Shown here piece after piece: positions 1 through 7,449 of a stretch of 64,000 nt of DNA; positions within the stretch are counted from its first letter, which is position 1; each line of letters starts with the position of its first letter. Source of the DNA: Pontibacter sp. HSC-14F20 (lineage in GTDB: Bacteria > Bacteroidota > Bacteroidia > Cytophagales > Hymenobacteraceae); contig NZ_JAHZTC010000011.1 of NCBI RefSeq assembly GCF_019599265.1, positions 89,720 through 153,719 on the forward strand, in the 5' to 3' direction. The notes beneath the pieces were generated by a model. It saw only the letters and a list, made by a program, of their open reading frames with translations, searched no databases and was not told the DNA's origin. A program made the translations under genes and the position numbers.

Positions 1-297
1 ATCTGGCGGCGGCGGTGGCGGCGGTGGCGGCGTTGCTTCATCCAGTGGTGGTGGCGGAGCCAGGTCTACTTCTGTTACAATTCGGTCTACCACTTGTGCT
101 TCCTCCTGGTCTCCTTTAATCATTTTCGTGATCAAAGGGATGCTCAGGAAAAGGAAGAACAATGCAATTGCTACAGTTGCGGCAATTGTGATATGCTTAT
201 TGTAAATTTTGCGAAGTAGGTAGGCACCGTACGCTCTATTTCGTCCTTCGAAGACGATATCATCGAGCGATGCTTTTTCTAACTTACTTACTTCCAT
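1..297 (-). CDS. tonB: TonB-family energy transducer, N-terminal part (cut by window start)
   Basis: The reading frame runs leftward from ATG at 297 and is open to base 1, giving 99 residues. It starts MEVSKLEKASLDDIVF. A cytoplasmic segment containing the motif RNRAYGAYLLRK is followed by one hydrophobic segment (about residues 36-55) and then a proline-rich stretch (PPPPL, later a run of nine prolines). This cytoplasmic tail, single membrane anchor and Pro-rich periplasmic spacer is the layout of TonB proteins, which carry proton-motive energy from ExbB/ExbD to outer-membrane receptors. The C-terminal receptor-binding domain lies outside the window. It is the last visible gene of the exbB-exbD-exbD-tonB operon, 3 bp after the upstream exbD. 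The GC-rich CGG/TGG repeat at 1-60 is simply proline codons. Confidence 0.88.
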   Translation of the reverse strand, partial: MEVSKLEKASLDDIVFEGRNRAYGAYLLRKIYNKHITIAATVAIALFFLFLSIPLITKMIKGDQEEAQVVDRIVTEVDLAPPPPLDEATPPPPPPPPPD

Positions 298-300
298 ATC

Positions 301-825
301 TTAATTCCCAATTTGTTCTTGTACCAATTTTTTGTCTGAGTCGGCTATTTCAACCATCGCAAACCTTTTGGTATCCGTTATTTTCAATTCATCCAGGATG
401 TCCACCACGTTTTTATAGCGTGAACTTTCCATTGGCTTCACCATTACGGTCATCATGTCGTTTGATTTCACGCGTGATGATAACAGAACCTGACGAATAC
501 CGTTTGCTGCGTAGTTCGACTCAACAATTTCCGGGTTATCCTCTGCCAAACCGAAATAGTAGTACAGATCGTCATCAGGGCCAAGTATAATGGTCATCGC
601 ATTACTGGCCTTCAGGGCTATCTGCTCTTCCGGATTGTCGACTTTCTTCGGCATGTTGATCTCCATGGTCTGCGGCTTGTTGAAGGTCGTGGTAAGCATG
701 AAGAACGTAATCAGAAGGGCGGCAAGGTCTACCAGCGGTGTCATGTCAATTTTGGTCGACTGGCGTTTGGCGCGTTTTTTCCCGCCTTTGCCGCCAGAGT
801 CGGCCTTTTGTTGCATTTCTGCCAT
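301..825 (-). CDS. exbD: ExbD/TolR-family biopolymer transport protein (second copy)
   Basis: 174 aa. A basic N-terminus (GKGGKKRAKRQS) precedes the ExbD signature TKIDMTPLVDLAALLITFFMLTT, a single transmembrane helix whose Asp in the DMTPLVDL segment is the family's proton-carrying residue. A periplasmic domain follows (about 50-174). ExbD works with ExbB in the inner membrane as the proton-driven motor for TonB. It lies between another exbD (22 bp upstream) and tonB (3 bp downstream) in one leftward operon. Two non-identical ExbD proteins in a row are common in Bacteroidota TonB systems. The assignment to TonB rather than Tol rests on the adjacent tonB. Confidence 0.92.
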   Translation of the reverse strand: MAEMQQKADSGGKGGKKRAKRQSTKIDMTPLVDLAALLITFFMLTTTFNKPQTMEINMPKKVDNPEEQIALKASNAMTIILGPDDDLYYYFGLAEDNPEIVESNYAANGIRQVLLSSRVKSNDMMTVMVKPMESSRYKNVVDILDELKITDTKRFAMVEIADSDKKLVQEQIGN

Positions 826-847
826 ATTCTTATCTCCTCTCTAATTA

Positions 848-1450
848 TTAGTTAGTTGGCTTCATCTCCATGTCCGTAATGAGATTAAACCTGTCGACTT
901 TCTTTTCCTGCAGGATATCCATTACTCTCTTCACTGTTGGATAGCTCACATCCTGGTCGCCCTTGATGGCAATTACCACCTGAGGGTTAGTTAGACGTGT
1001 CTGCAGTACCCAGTCGCCAAGTTCATTACGTGTCGAATCAATTGGGATCCCCGGCTGGTTTACCTCCTTACGTGCATTTGACTCCATTGCCAGGAAAGAC
1101 TTCAGTTGGTTAACCGGTACACCAAAGTTGCTTAGAAGAGAGAATGTTTTTCTCTCCTCCTCGGTAAAGCCAATTCCGTAATTCTTAGCAATTCTGTCAA
1201 GCAATACTTCCTTTGTATGCTGCCCGTCTACTCCAAAGAAAACACGGTCATCTTTGTCAACCGTAATGGTTATTACGTTGGTATCCGGAATCTTGATTTC
1301 TGAAGCAGATGAAGGCGTATCTACTATAACAGCCTCATCTGGTCTGGCTGTTGCAGTCAGCATAAAGAAAGTAACCAGCAAGAAGAATAAGTCCACCATT
1401 GGCGTCATGTCCAACGAGGGGGCTGTTCTTTTTACTTTTACTTTAGGCAT
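848..1450 (-). CDS. exbD: ExbD/TolR-family biopolymer transport protein (first copy)
   Basis: 200 aa, longer than the second copy. It has the basic start PKVKVKRTAPS, then the signature SLDMTPMVDLFFLLVTFFMLT (transmembrane helix with the conserved Asp). The periplasmic part contains an insertion of roughly 30 residues (about 115-150, with NQPGIPIDSTRNELGDWVLQ) that the second copy lacks. It ends NLITDMEMKPTN. It probably forms the ExbB-ExbD motor, possibly as a heterodimer with the neighbouring ExbD, since two different ExbD subunits are made from one message. It lies 25 bp downstream of exbB. The heterodimer is inference only. Confidence 0.92.
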   Translation of the reverse strand: MPKVKVKRTAPSLDMTPMVDLFFLLVTFFMLTATARPDEAVIVDTPSSASEIKIPDTNVITITVDKDDRVFFGVDGQHTKEVLLDRIAKNYGIGFTEEERKTFSLLSNFGVPVNQLKSFLAMESNARKEVNQPGIPIDSTRNELGDWVLQTRLTNPQVVIAIKGDQDVSYPTVKRVMDILQEKKVDRFNLITDMEMKPTN

Positions 1451-1475
1451 CTTATCTGGTTAAATACGGTTTAAC

Positions 1476-2342
1476 TTATACAGTATGTGGTCTTGTAGCT
1501 GGCGTCTCGTGCTGAGCTGTGAAAGTAGACACCATGCTGAAGCCTGCTTCGTCAATGCCGTAAGTAAGCTCATCGATCTTGCTTGTAAAGTAGTTGTACG
1601 CAATAATCGCGATAGTAGAACCAGTAATACCAAGGGCAGTGTTGATAAGGGCCTCAGAGATACCGTTTGCAAGAGCTACTGAGTCAGGAGCACCTGAAGT
1701 TGCAAGAGCCGAGAAGGCCTTGATCATACCAAGTACTGTACCGATCAAACCTACCAGTGTAGAGATAGAGGCGATAGTTGAGATAACTACCAGGTTTTTC
1801 TCCAGCATTGGAAGTTCAAGAGAAGTAGACTCTTCGATTTCTTTCTGGATTGAAGCTACTTTCTCAGCTTTCAGCAGTTCTGGCTCGTTTTGCATTTCCT
1901 TGTACTTCATCAAACCTGCCTTCACAACGTTAGCAACTGATCCTTTCTGAGCATCGCAGGCAGCGATAGCGCCATTGATATCCTGTTGCTTCAATTTAGC
2001 AGAAATGTTACGTACGAATTCTGCAACACCTTTTGTACCTTTTGCTTTGCTGATGGTAAGCGCACGCTCAATTGCGAAGATGAATACCAGCAGGTTAAGA
2101 GTTAGCAACAGGGGAACTACCCAGCCACCTTTGTAAACAATGCCAAGATAGTTACCCGGAAGTGGGTGGTTGTTAGGGTCGTTGCCTTCGAAGTTGGCAG
2201 GATTGCCAAAAACGAACATATAGATAAGCACACATGCTATCAGCGCAAGCGGAATAACAATACTCGCAAATACGCCACCAATCGGGCTTGGCTTTTTCTC
2301 TACATTAGCATCTTTGCTCACTACTGCAGTCTTTTTTTCCAT
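1476..2342 (-). CDS. exbB: ExbB/TolQ/MotA-family proton channel protein
   Basis: 288 aa from ATG at 2342. The open frame extends to 2504, but those upstream codons form an AT-rich stretch unlike the family. Membrane segments are seen at about 24-43 (FASIVIPLALIACVLIYMFVF), 74-93 (VVPLLLTLNLLVFIFAIERA) and two near the C-terminus (LVVISTIASISTLVGLIGTVLGMIKAF and ISEALINTALGITGSTIAIIAYNYF), the last pair being the conserved MotA/TolQ/ExbB domain. It forms the pentameric proton channel that powers TonB. It is the first gene of the operon and follows a long leader with a clear promoter at 2576-2606. Confidence 0.93.
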   Translation of the reverse strand: MEKKTAVVSKDANVEKKPSPIGGVFASIVIPLALIACVLIYMFVFGNPANFEGNDPNNHPLPGNYLGIVYKGGWVVPLLLTLNLLVFIFAIERALTISKAKGTKGVAEFVRNISAKLKQQDINGAIAACDAQKGSVANVVKAGLMKYKEMQNEPELLKAEKVASIQKEIEESTSLELPMLEKNLVVISTIASISTLVGLIGTVLGMIKAFSALATSGAPDSVALANGISEALINTALGITGSTIAIIAYNYFTSKIDELTYGIDEAGFSMVSTFTAQHETPATRPHTV

Positions 2343-2904
2343 TTTGTTTAAAAGTTTAAAGTTTAGCTGTTTGTGTTGTAAATAAAATCGATTGTGTAAT
2401 ATAAAATGTAATTGTTTCGGATTTAGTTCTTTATTGGTTTTGCAATTTCTGCTTTTTCCGCAATTTTCAAACGATATAGCGCTTTTAATTTTTATAAATT
2501 CCAACCGAAAAACCGTTTAGTCAGCTTAAAACAGATCTTTTATTGCTGTTACTAAAGGCGAATATTGCGGCTTTACAAATATATTTATTTTAAATTCTTA
2601 TCCAAAGTTTAAACTTCATACATCTGTTCTGTTTTAATCTACGCTCTTTGTTAATATTTGATAGTCAGCTGATTGATACCGGAATTTATTGGTGATAAAC
2701 CTTGGCTATCGGGCAGTAATATTGTGAGCGATTAGTAGAGTTCCTGTAATAGTAATAAATCAGGCCAAAAAATAAGATGTGATGAACAAAGTATTTAAGC
2801 TGGTTATTAAGAAAAAAGTAAACTAAAATAAGCTTGTTGAGATAGGGTTTAAGAACAAATTGAAGCCTAAATATAATGCATGTTCTCTAAAACTGTATGT
2901 ATGC
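2343..2904. other. 562-bp AT-rich intergenic region between exbB and mazG
   Basis: Holds the exbB promoter and its long leader (2343-2570). The rest (about 2610-2904) is AT-rich and should contain the 3' end of the mazG message, but I see no strong hairpin followed by a T-run there. It has no convincing open frame and no AGGTATA motif. Confidence 0.6.
2576..2606 (-). promoter_or_regulatory. Bacteroidota-type promoter for exbB-exbD-exbD-tonB
   Basis: On the minus strand a TTTG -33 element (2606-2603) is separated by 19 bp from a perfect TAnnTTTG -7 box, TATATTTG (2583-2576). This is the known sigma-ABfr consensus. Transcription would start near 2570, leaving a leader of about 230 nt before exbB. 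Confidence 0.75.
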
Positions 2905-3717
2905 CTATCTTTTTTTTGCCTTATTCCAGTAAATGTCCATTTCTTTGAGAGACAAATCCTGTAAACGTTTCCCGTCCTTACTAGCACCTTGCTCCATGTA
3001 CTGAAAGCGATCTATAAATTTCAGGTTGGTTTTTTCAAGTGCTTCTTCCGGATTTATGTCAATGAAACGGGCAAAATTTATCAGCGAAAAAAGTAAGTCG
3101 CCAAATTCGCTGGTAGCCCGCTGGTGGTCTATCGATTTAATTTCCGTTGTGTTAAACTCAGACTCAAACTCATTTAGCTCTTCCTGCACTTTCTTCCATA
3201 CCTCCGACTTGTCATCCCAATCAAAACCTGCGCCGCGTGCCTTTTCCTGTATGCGCATGGCTTTTACCAAGGCCGGAAGTGAGGTGGGTACGCCGCCCAG
3301 CACAGACTTGTTGCCTTCTTTCAGCTTTAGCCGCTCCCAGTTTTGTTTTACCTCCTCCTCGGTATTAGCAGTAACATCTCCGTAAATATGCGGGTGCCTG
3401 AAAATAAGCTTTTCGCAGAGCGAGTTGAGAACATCAGCTATATCAAAGGCCTTTTGCTCGGATGCTATTTTAGCATAAAATACCATGTGCAGCATCAGGT
3501 CGCCAATTTCCTTTTTGATCTCCTGCATATCCTGGCGGATGATAGCGTCGGATAATTCGTAGGTTTCTTCAATGGTCAGGTGGCGGAGGCTTTCAATGGT
3601 CTGCTTCTTATCCCATGGGCACTTCTCGCGCAACTCATCCATCACATCCAGCAGCCGGTCAAATGCCTGTAACTGACGCCCGCGCGGACTGTCTTCAAAT
3701 TTTTGCGTCTTATTCAT
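2905..3717 (-). CDS. mazG: Nucleoside triphosphate pyrophosphohydrolase MazG
   Basis: 270 aa, the usual length of two-domain MazG. The first MazG domain has LREKCPWDKKQTIESLRHLTIEETYELSDAI and the metal-binding EIGDLMLHMVFYAKIA pattern. A linker follows (WERLKLKEGNKSVLGGVPTSLPALVKAMRIQEKARGAGFDW), then a second domain with EFGDLLFSLINFARF. It hydrolyses non-canonical or excess NTPs to NMP and pyrophosphate in the cytoplasm. It is a single gene, with a TATCTTTG -7 box only 5 bp upstream of the ATG, which implies a very short or absent leader. Confidence 0.94.
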   Translation of the reverse strand: MNKTQKFEDSPRGRQLQAFDRLLDVMDELREKCPWDKKQTIESLRHLTIEETYELSDAIIRQDMQEIKKEIGDLMLHMVFYAKIASEQKAFDIADVLNSLCEKLIFRHPHIYGDVTANTEEEVKQNWERLKLKEGNKSVLGGVPTSLPALVKAMRIQEKARGAGFDWDDKSEVWKKVQEELNEFESEFNTTEIKSIDHQRATSEFGDLLFSLINFARFIDINPEEALEKTNLKFIDRFQYMEQGASKDGKRLQDLSLKEMDIYWNKAKKR

Positions 3718-3722
3718 AAGTA

Positions 3723-3730
3723 CAAAGATA
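3723..3730 (-). promoter_or_regulatory. -7 box TATCTTTG upstream of mazG
   Basis: A perfect TAnnTTTG on the minus strand ends 6 bp before the mazG ATG. With the usual 5-7 nt spacing transcription would begin at or within a few bases of the start codon, so the message may be leaderless. The -33 element is weak (ATTG near 3750). Confidence 0.5.
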
Positions 3731-3855
3731 ATAAAATCATCTTGGGCAATGTTGTAGTGCAGGGTGCTACAGTACCTGCGCTGTTAGGCGCTTCAAATAT
3801 AAGATGCAGTAAGTAGCTAAATTCCATAAACTGCTAAACCTTAATTCTAATTTAT

Positions 3856-3863
3856 TACTTTTG
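3856..3863 (+). promoter_or_regulatory. -7 box TACTTTTG upstream of glmM
   Basis: A perfect TAnnTTTG lies 24 bp before the GTG start of glmM, so the leader would be about 17 nt. No clear -33 TTTG was found. Confidence 0.55.
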
Positions 3864-3886
3864 CAGCTGAAAAAAATATTCTCGTA

Positions 3887-5278
3887 GTGGCTTTAATAAA
3901 ATCAATTTCAGGAATCAGAGGTACGATTGGAGGAAGGGCAGGTGAAGCGCTTACTCCTGTGGATGTGGTAAAATTTGCCGCCGCCTACGGTACCTGGGTA
4001 TTGCAGACTACTGGCAACAATACCATTATAGTAGGACGCGACGCACGCCTGTCGGGTGACATGGTGAACAAGCTGGTTTGCGCCACCTTGCAAGGGTTAG
4101 GTATAAACGTGGTCGATTTGGGTTTGTCTACTACGCCTACAGTAGAAATGGCGGTGCCTGACTACAAAGCGGGCGGTGGTATTATCCTGACGGCAAGCCA
4201 TAACCCGAAACAGTGGAATGCGCTCAAACTACTTAACCAGAAAGGCGAGTTCATTTCTGATGTAGAAGGGAAACTAGTGCTGGAGCTTGCTGACAAGGAA
4301 GCGTTTGAGTTTGCGCAGGTGAACGACCTGGGCAGTTACCAACGTGACGATGAAGCGCTGCAAAAGCACATTGATACAATTCTGGCATTGCCGCTTGTTG
4401 ATGTAAACGCCATCAAGGGAAAAGACTTCAGCGTAGCCATCGACTGTGTAAACTCCTCCGGAGGTATAGCTATACCTATGCTGCTCGAAGCGCTGGGAGT
4501 ACATAAAGTTGAAAAGCTGTTTTGCGAGCCGGACGGCAATTTTCCACACAACCCGGAGCCGCTGCCAGAGAACCTGCGTGAGATTGCGCGCGTGATTGAG
4601 AAAGGCAAGTTCGACTTAGGTATAGTGGTAGACCCGGACGTAGACAGACTGGCGCTGATCAACGAAGACGGTAGCATGTTCGGTGAGGAGTATACCTTGG
4701 TAGCTGTGGCCGATTACGTGCTGAAGAATCAGGTAGGCAATACTGTCTCAAACCTTTCGTCTACCAGAGCGCTGCGCGATGTGACCGAAAAAGCTGGCGG
4801 TAATTACTATGCTGCCGCTGTAGGCGAAGTGAACGTGGTGAACATGATGAAAGCTGAAAATGCGATCATCGGTGGAGAAGGTAATGGCGGCATTATTTAT
4901 CCAGAGCTGCACTATGGCCGCGATGCCTTGGTAGGTATAGCTTTATTCCTGACACACCTGGCCAAGTCAGGTATAAGCATGACGCGCCTGCGTGCCAGCT
5001 ACCCGAATTACTATATCTCTAAAAATAAGATCGAGCTGACGCCTGATGTAGACGTGGACGATGTGCTGCAGCAAATGCAGGAGCGCTACGCCAAGCAGCC
5101 CATCAATACAATTGACGGCGTGAAAATCGAGTTTGACAAAGAGTGGGTGCATCTGCGCAAATCCAACACAGAGCCGATTATCCGCATCTACGCTGAGTCG
5201 GAGAGCAATGCCACTGCCGAGCATCTGGCCAACAAAATTATTGCTGACATCAAAGAGATTATCTCTGCCAAAGCGTAA
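3887..5278 (+). CDS. glmM: Phosphoglucosamine mutase
   Basis: 463 aa beginning at a GTG; the N-terminus MALIKSISGIRGTIGG matches the family, so this start is firm. It has the catalytic phosphoserine loop TASHNP (residues 102-107, Ser104), the metal-binding DPDVDR loop (about 245-250) and the C-terminal phosphate-binding loop RKSNTEPIIRIY. It converts glucosamine-6-phosphate to glucosamine-1-phosphate for UDP-GlcNAc, peptidoglycan and LPS synthesis. A general phosphohexomutase role cannot be excluded. The gene is dense in AGGTATA motifs: six of its eight ATA isoleucine codons, by hand count, lie inside the motif. It ends in a strong terminator. Confidence 0.9.
   Translation: MALIKSISGIRGTIGGRAGEALTPVDVVKFAAAYGTWVLQTTGNNTIIVGRDARLSGDMVNKLVCATLQGLGINVVDLGLSTTPTVEMAVPDYKAGGGIILTASHNPKQWNALKLLNQKGEFISDVEGKLVLELADKEAFEFAQVNDLGSYQRDDEALQKHIDTILALPLVDVNAIKGKDFSVAIDCVNSSGGIAIPMLLEALGVHKVEKLFCEPDGNFPHNPEPLPENLREIARVIEKGKFDLGIVVDPDVDRLALINEDGSMFGEEYTLVAVADYVLKNQVGNTVSNLSSTRALRDVTEKAGGNYYAAAVGEVNVVNMMKAENAIIGGEGNGGIIYPELHYGRDALVGIALFLTHLAKSGISMTRLRASYPNYYISKNKIELTPDVDVDDVLQQMQERYAKQPINTIDGVKIEFDKEWVHLRKSNTEPIIRIYAESESNATAEHLANKIIADIKEIISAKA
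4462..4477. repeat. Palindromic AGGTATA pair inside glmM
   Basis: AGGTATAGC runs straight into its inverse TATACCT, making the perfect 16-bp palindrome AGGTATAGCTATACCT within the coding sequence (codons Gly-Ile-Ala-Ile-Pro). Confidence 0.85.
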
Positions 5279-5320
5279 TGTGTTGTTGCTGTAGCATACT
5301 TTTTGAGTAACTGTCAGGGG

Positions 5321-5371
5321 TTGCGCCAAAGGAGAAACCATGTTTTTTCTCCTTTGGCGCAACTTTTTTTT
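5321..5371 (+). terminator. Rho-independent terminator after glmM
   Basis: A perfect 17-bp inverted repeat (5321-5337 with 5346-5362) is followed by a T-run at 5364-5371. The loop is 8 nt. Confidence 0.92.
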
Positions 5372-5413
5372 ATACTTTAGTAGTTCGTTTAAGAGAATCC
5401 AATACAAAATATC

Positions 5414-6556
5414 ATGCGTGTTTATTTAGATAATGCAGCTACCACTCCTCTTGACAAAGAGGTTTTTGATGCCATGGCCCCTTTTATGCTGGAGCATTTC
5501 GGCAATCCATCTTCCATCCATTCACATGGGCGCGAGGTGAGGTCTGCCATCGAAAAAGCCCGTCGCACGGTAGCTACGTTGCTAAACACGTCGCCTGCCG
5601 AGGTGTTTTTTACCTCCGGTGGCACCGAGGCTGATAATGCCGCTATTGTCTGTACCTGCCGTTCGCTAGGTATAAAGCACGCTATCACCACCAAACTGGA
5701 GCACCACGCTGTGCTGCATACCATGGAGATGCTGGAAAAGCAAGGTGATGTGCAACTGAGCTACCTGCGCCACGACGAGCGCGGCAACCTGGACCTGGAG
5801 CATTTGGAGGAGCTGCTGGCAAACCAGCCACGCACGATCGTTTCGATCATGCATGCTAACAATGAGATCGGCACATTAAATGACATTGAGAAGATTGGAG
5901 AGATCTGCAGAAAGTATGATGCGATTTTCCATTCTGATACAGTGCAGACCATGGGCCATTACAAACACGATGTACAGCAGATCGGTGCTAATTTTCTGGT
6001 AGGTTCGGCGCACAAGTTTCATGGTCCAAAGGGTGTTGGGTTCCTGTACTGCGATGCGTCCACCAAAATTCAACCCCTGATTCAGGGGGGGGCGCAGGAG
6101 CGCAACATGCGTGGCGGTACGGAGAACGTGTATGGTATTATTGGATTGGCCAAAGCGCTGGAGATTGCTTACCGCGATATGGCTGAGCACCAGAAACACA
6201 TTCAGGGCCTGAAAGACCGCATGATCTACAAACTGCGCGAGCAGATGGAGGACTTGAGCTTCAATGGCATGTCGGAGTTTGGAGACAAGAGTCTTTACAC
6301 AGTGCTTAACGTGAGCCTACCGGCCTCTGACATTAACGAAATGCTGCTTTTCAGTCTGGATATTGCCAAAATTTCGGCTTCGGGCGGAAGTGCCTGCAGT
6401 AGCGGTGCCAATGCCGGCTCGCATGTGCTGCGTGCGTTGGGTGTAGATCCGCTTCGCGGTTCTGTTCGCTTCTCTTTCAGCAAGTATAACACCGAGGCTG
6501 AGATCGATTACGTTGCCGAGACAGTTGCCAAAATGTATAAAAAAGAGCTGGCCTAG
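5414..6556 (+). CDS. Cysteine desulfurase (NifS/IscS family)
   Basis: 380 aa. It has the PLP aminotransferase class V fold: an N-terminal DNAATTPLD, the phosphate-binding TSGGTEADN (about 68-76), the PLP lysine in GSAHKFHGPKG (Lys201) and the catalytic cysteine in SASGGSACSSG (Cys328). It moves sulfur from cysteine to form a persulfide for Fe-S cluster or thiolated-tRNA synthesis. There is no iscU, sufE or other Fe-S gene alongside, so the acceptor is unknown. The TAG stop is the start of an AGGTATA copy (6555). It is a single gene between terminators. Confidence 0.93.
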   Translation: MRVYLDNAATTPLDKEVFDAMAPFMLEHFGNPSSIHSHGREVRSAIEKARRTVATLLNTSPAEVFFTSGGTEADNAAIVCTCRSLGIKHAITTKLEHHAVLHTMEMLEKQGDVQLSYLRHDERGNLDLEHLEELLANQPRTIVSIMHANNEIGTLNDIEKIGEICRKYDAIFHSDTVQTMGHYKHDVQQIGANFLVGSAHKFHGPKGVGFLYCDASTKIQPLIQGGAQERNMRGGTENVYGIIGLAKALEIAYRDMAEHQKHIQGLKDRMIYKLREQMEDLSFNGMSEFGDKSLYTVLNVSLPASDINEMLLFSLDIAKISASGGSACSSGANAGSHVLRALGVDPLRGSVRFSFSKYNTEAEIDYVAETVAKMYKKELA

Positions 6557-6583
6557 GTATAGGGAGGTTTCTTTATAAATAAC

Positions 6584-6615
6584 AAAGGCTTCAGCAGTAA
6601 TGTTGGAGCCTTTCT
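6584..6615 (+). terminator. Weak hairpin after cysteine desulfurase gene
   Basis: A 7-bp stem AAAGGCT / AGCCTTT (6584-6590 with 6607-6613) encloses a 16-nt loop and has only a short T-run. It is a modest terminator candidate. Confidence 0.45.
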
Positions 6616-6652
6616 TCGTCAATCAAAAACAGAAATTAGTAGGAGTTAAGTG

Positions 6653-7234
6653 ATGAGAAGTATAGGCGTTTTTTGTGGAGCCAATGCAGGTATAAGCCCG
6701 GTCTATAGTGAGGCTGCCGCACAACTAGGTGAGTTGATGGCTGGACAAGGTATAAAACTGGTATATGGTGGTGGCAACGTGGGTCTGATGGGTGTAATTG
6801 CTGATGCCGTGCTAGCCGGAGGAGGTATAGGTATAGGCGTTATACCGCGTAGCCTGGTCGAAAGGGAAGTAGCTCATAAAGGATTGCAGGACCTGGTGGT
6901 AGTGGAGACGATGCACGAACGAAAAGCTATTATGGCGGCTCGCTCCGACGCTTTTATTGCCATGCCCGGCGGCTTTGGTACGCTCGATGAAATTTGCGAG
7001 ATCATCACCTGGAACCAGCTCGGCATCATCAAAAAACCCGTGGCCTTTTATAATATCAACGGTTATTGGGACAAGTTCTTTGAGATGATCGACTATACAG
7101 TTAGTGAAGGCTTCGTGAAGTTTGACCAGCGCGAAAACCTGATTGTGGAAAGCGATCCCGCTGTACTATTAAAAAAATTAAGAGCCTACTCAGATGCTAC
7201 TTCCGATTATTGGGTAGATTTCAAGAGGATTTAA
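6653..7234 (+). CDS. LOG-family protein (TIGR00730 Rossmann fold)
   Basis: 193 aa from ATG at 6653; a GTG one codon earlier is also open, but AGGAG at 6641-6645 is better spaced for the ATG. The family motif PGGFGTLDEI is present with upstream YGGGNVGLMG and MHERKAIM. LOG proteins cleave cytokinin riboside 5'-monophosphates or other nucleotide monophosphates to the base and ribose phosphate; in most bacteria the true substrate is not established. Four AGGTATA copies lie in the first 190 bp of the gene, two of them back to back at 6823-6835. Confidence 0.9.
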   Translation: MRSIGVFCGANAGISPVYSEAAAQLGELMAGQGIKLVYGGGNVGLMGVIADAVLAGGGIGIGVIPRSLVEREVAHKGLQDLVVVETMHERKAIMAARSDAFIAMPGGFGTLDEICEIITWNQLGIIKKPVAFYNINGYWDKFFEMIDYTVSEGFVKFDQRENLIVESDPAVLLKKLRAYSDATSDYWVDFKRI

Positions 7235-7330
7235 TTGCCGATCTTTTGATTTAAGAATTTGACCATGAGTTTATGGCTTTCTAACTCTTTTTTAGATGTC
7301 TTGCCAAGGTCAGATTTTAAGGTATAGCCG

Positions 7331-7377
7331 AAACGGAAAGAGCCAATGCGTAATCGCCTTGGCTCTTTCCGTTTTAT
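7331..7377. terminator. Bidirectional terminator between the LOG gene and hemH
   Basis: A perfect 16-bp inverted repeat (7331-7346 with 7359-7374) has a 12-nt loop and lies between convergent genes. The T-run is short on the + strand. Confidence 0.75.
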
Positions 7378-7449
7378 GGTTGGTATGTATTCTATACCTG
7401 ATCGGGATTCATTTTCAAATTTTCACATCTCCCAATACTCAACTCTTTC

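Noticed and set aside
1..60. GC-rich trinucleotide repeat
   Set aside because: It is the proline-codon run of tonB, not an independent repeat element.
2505..2904. Search for a small RNA or tRNA in the gap before exbB
   Set aside because: AT-rich sequence without cloverleaf, hairpin or conserved tRNA loop motifs.
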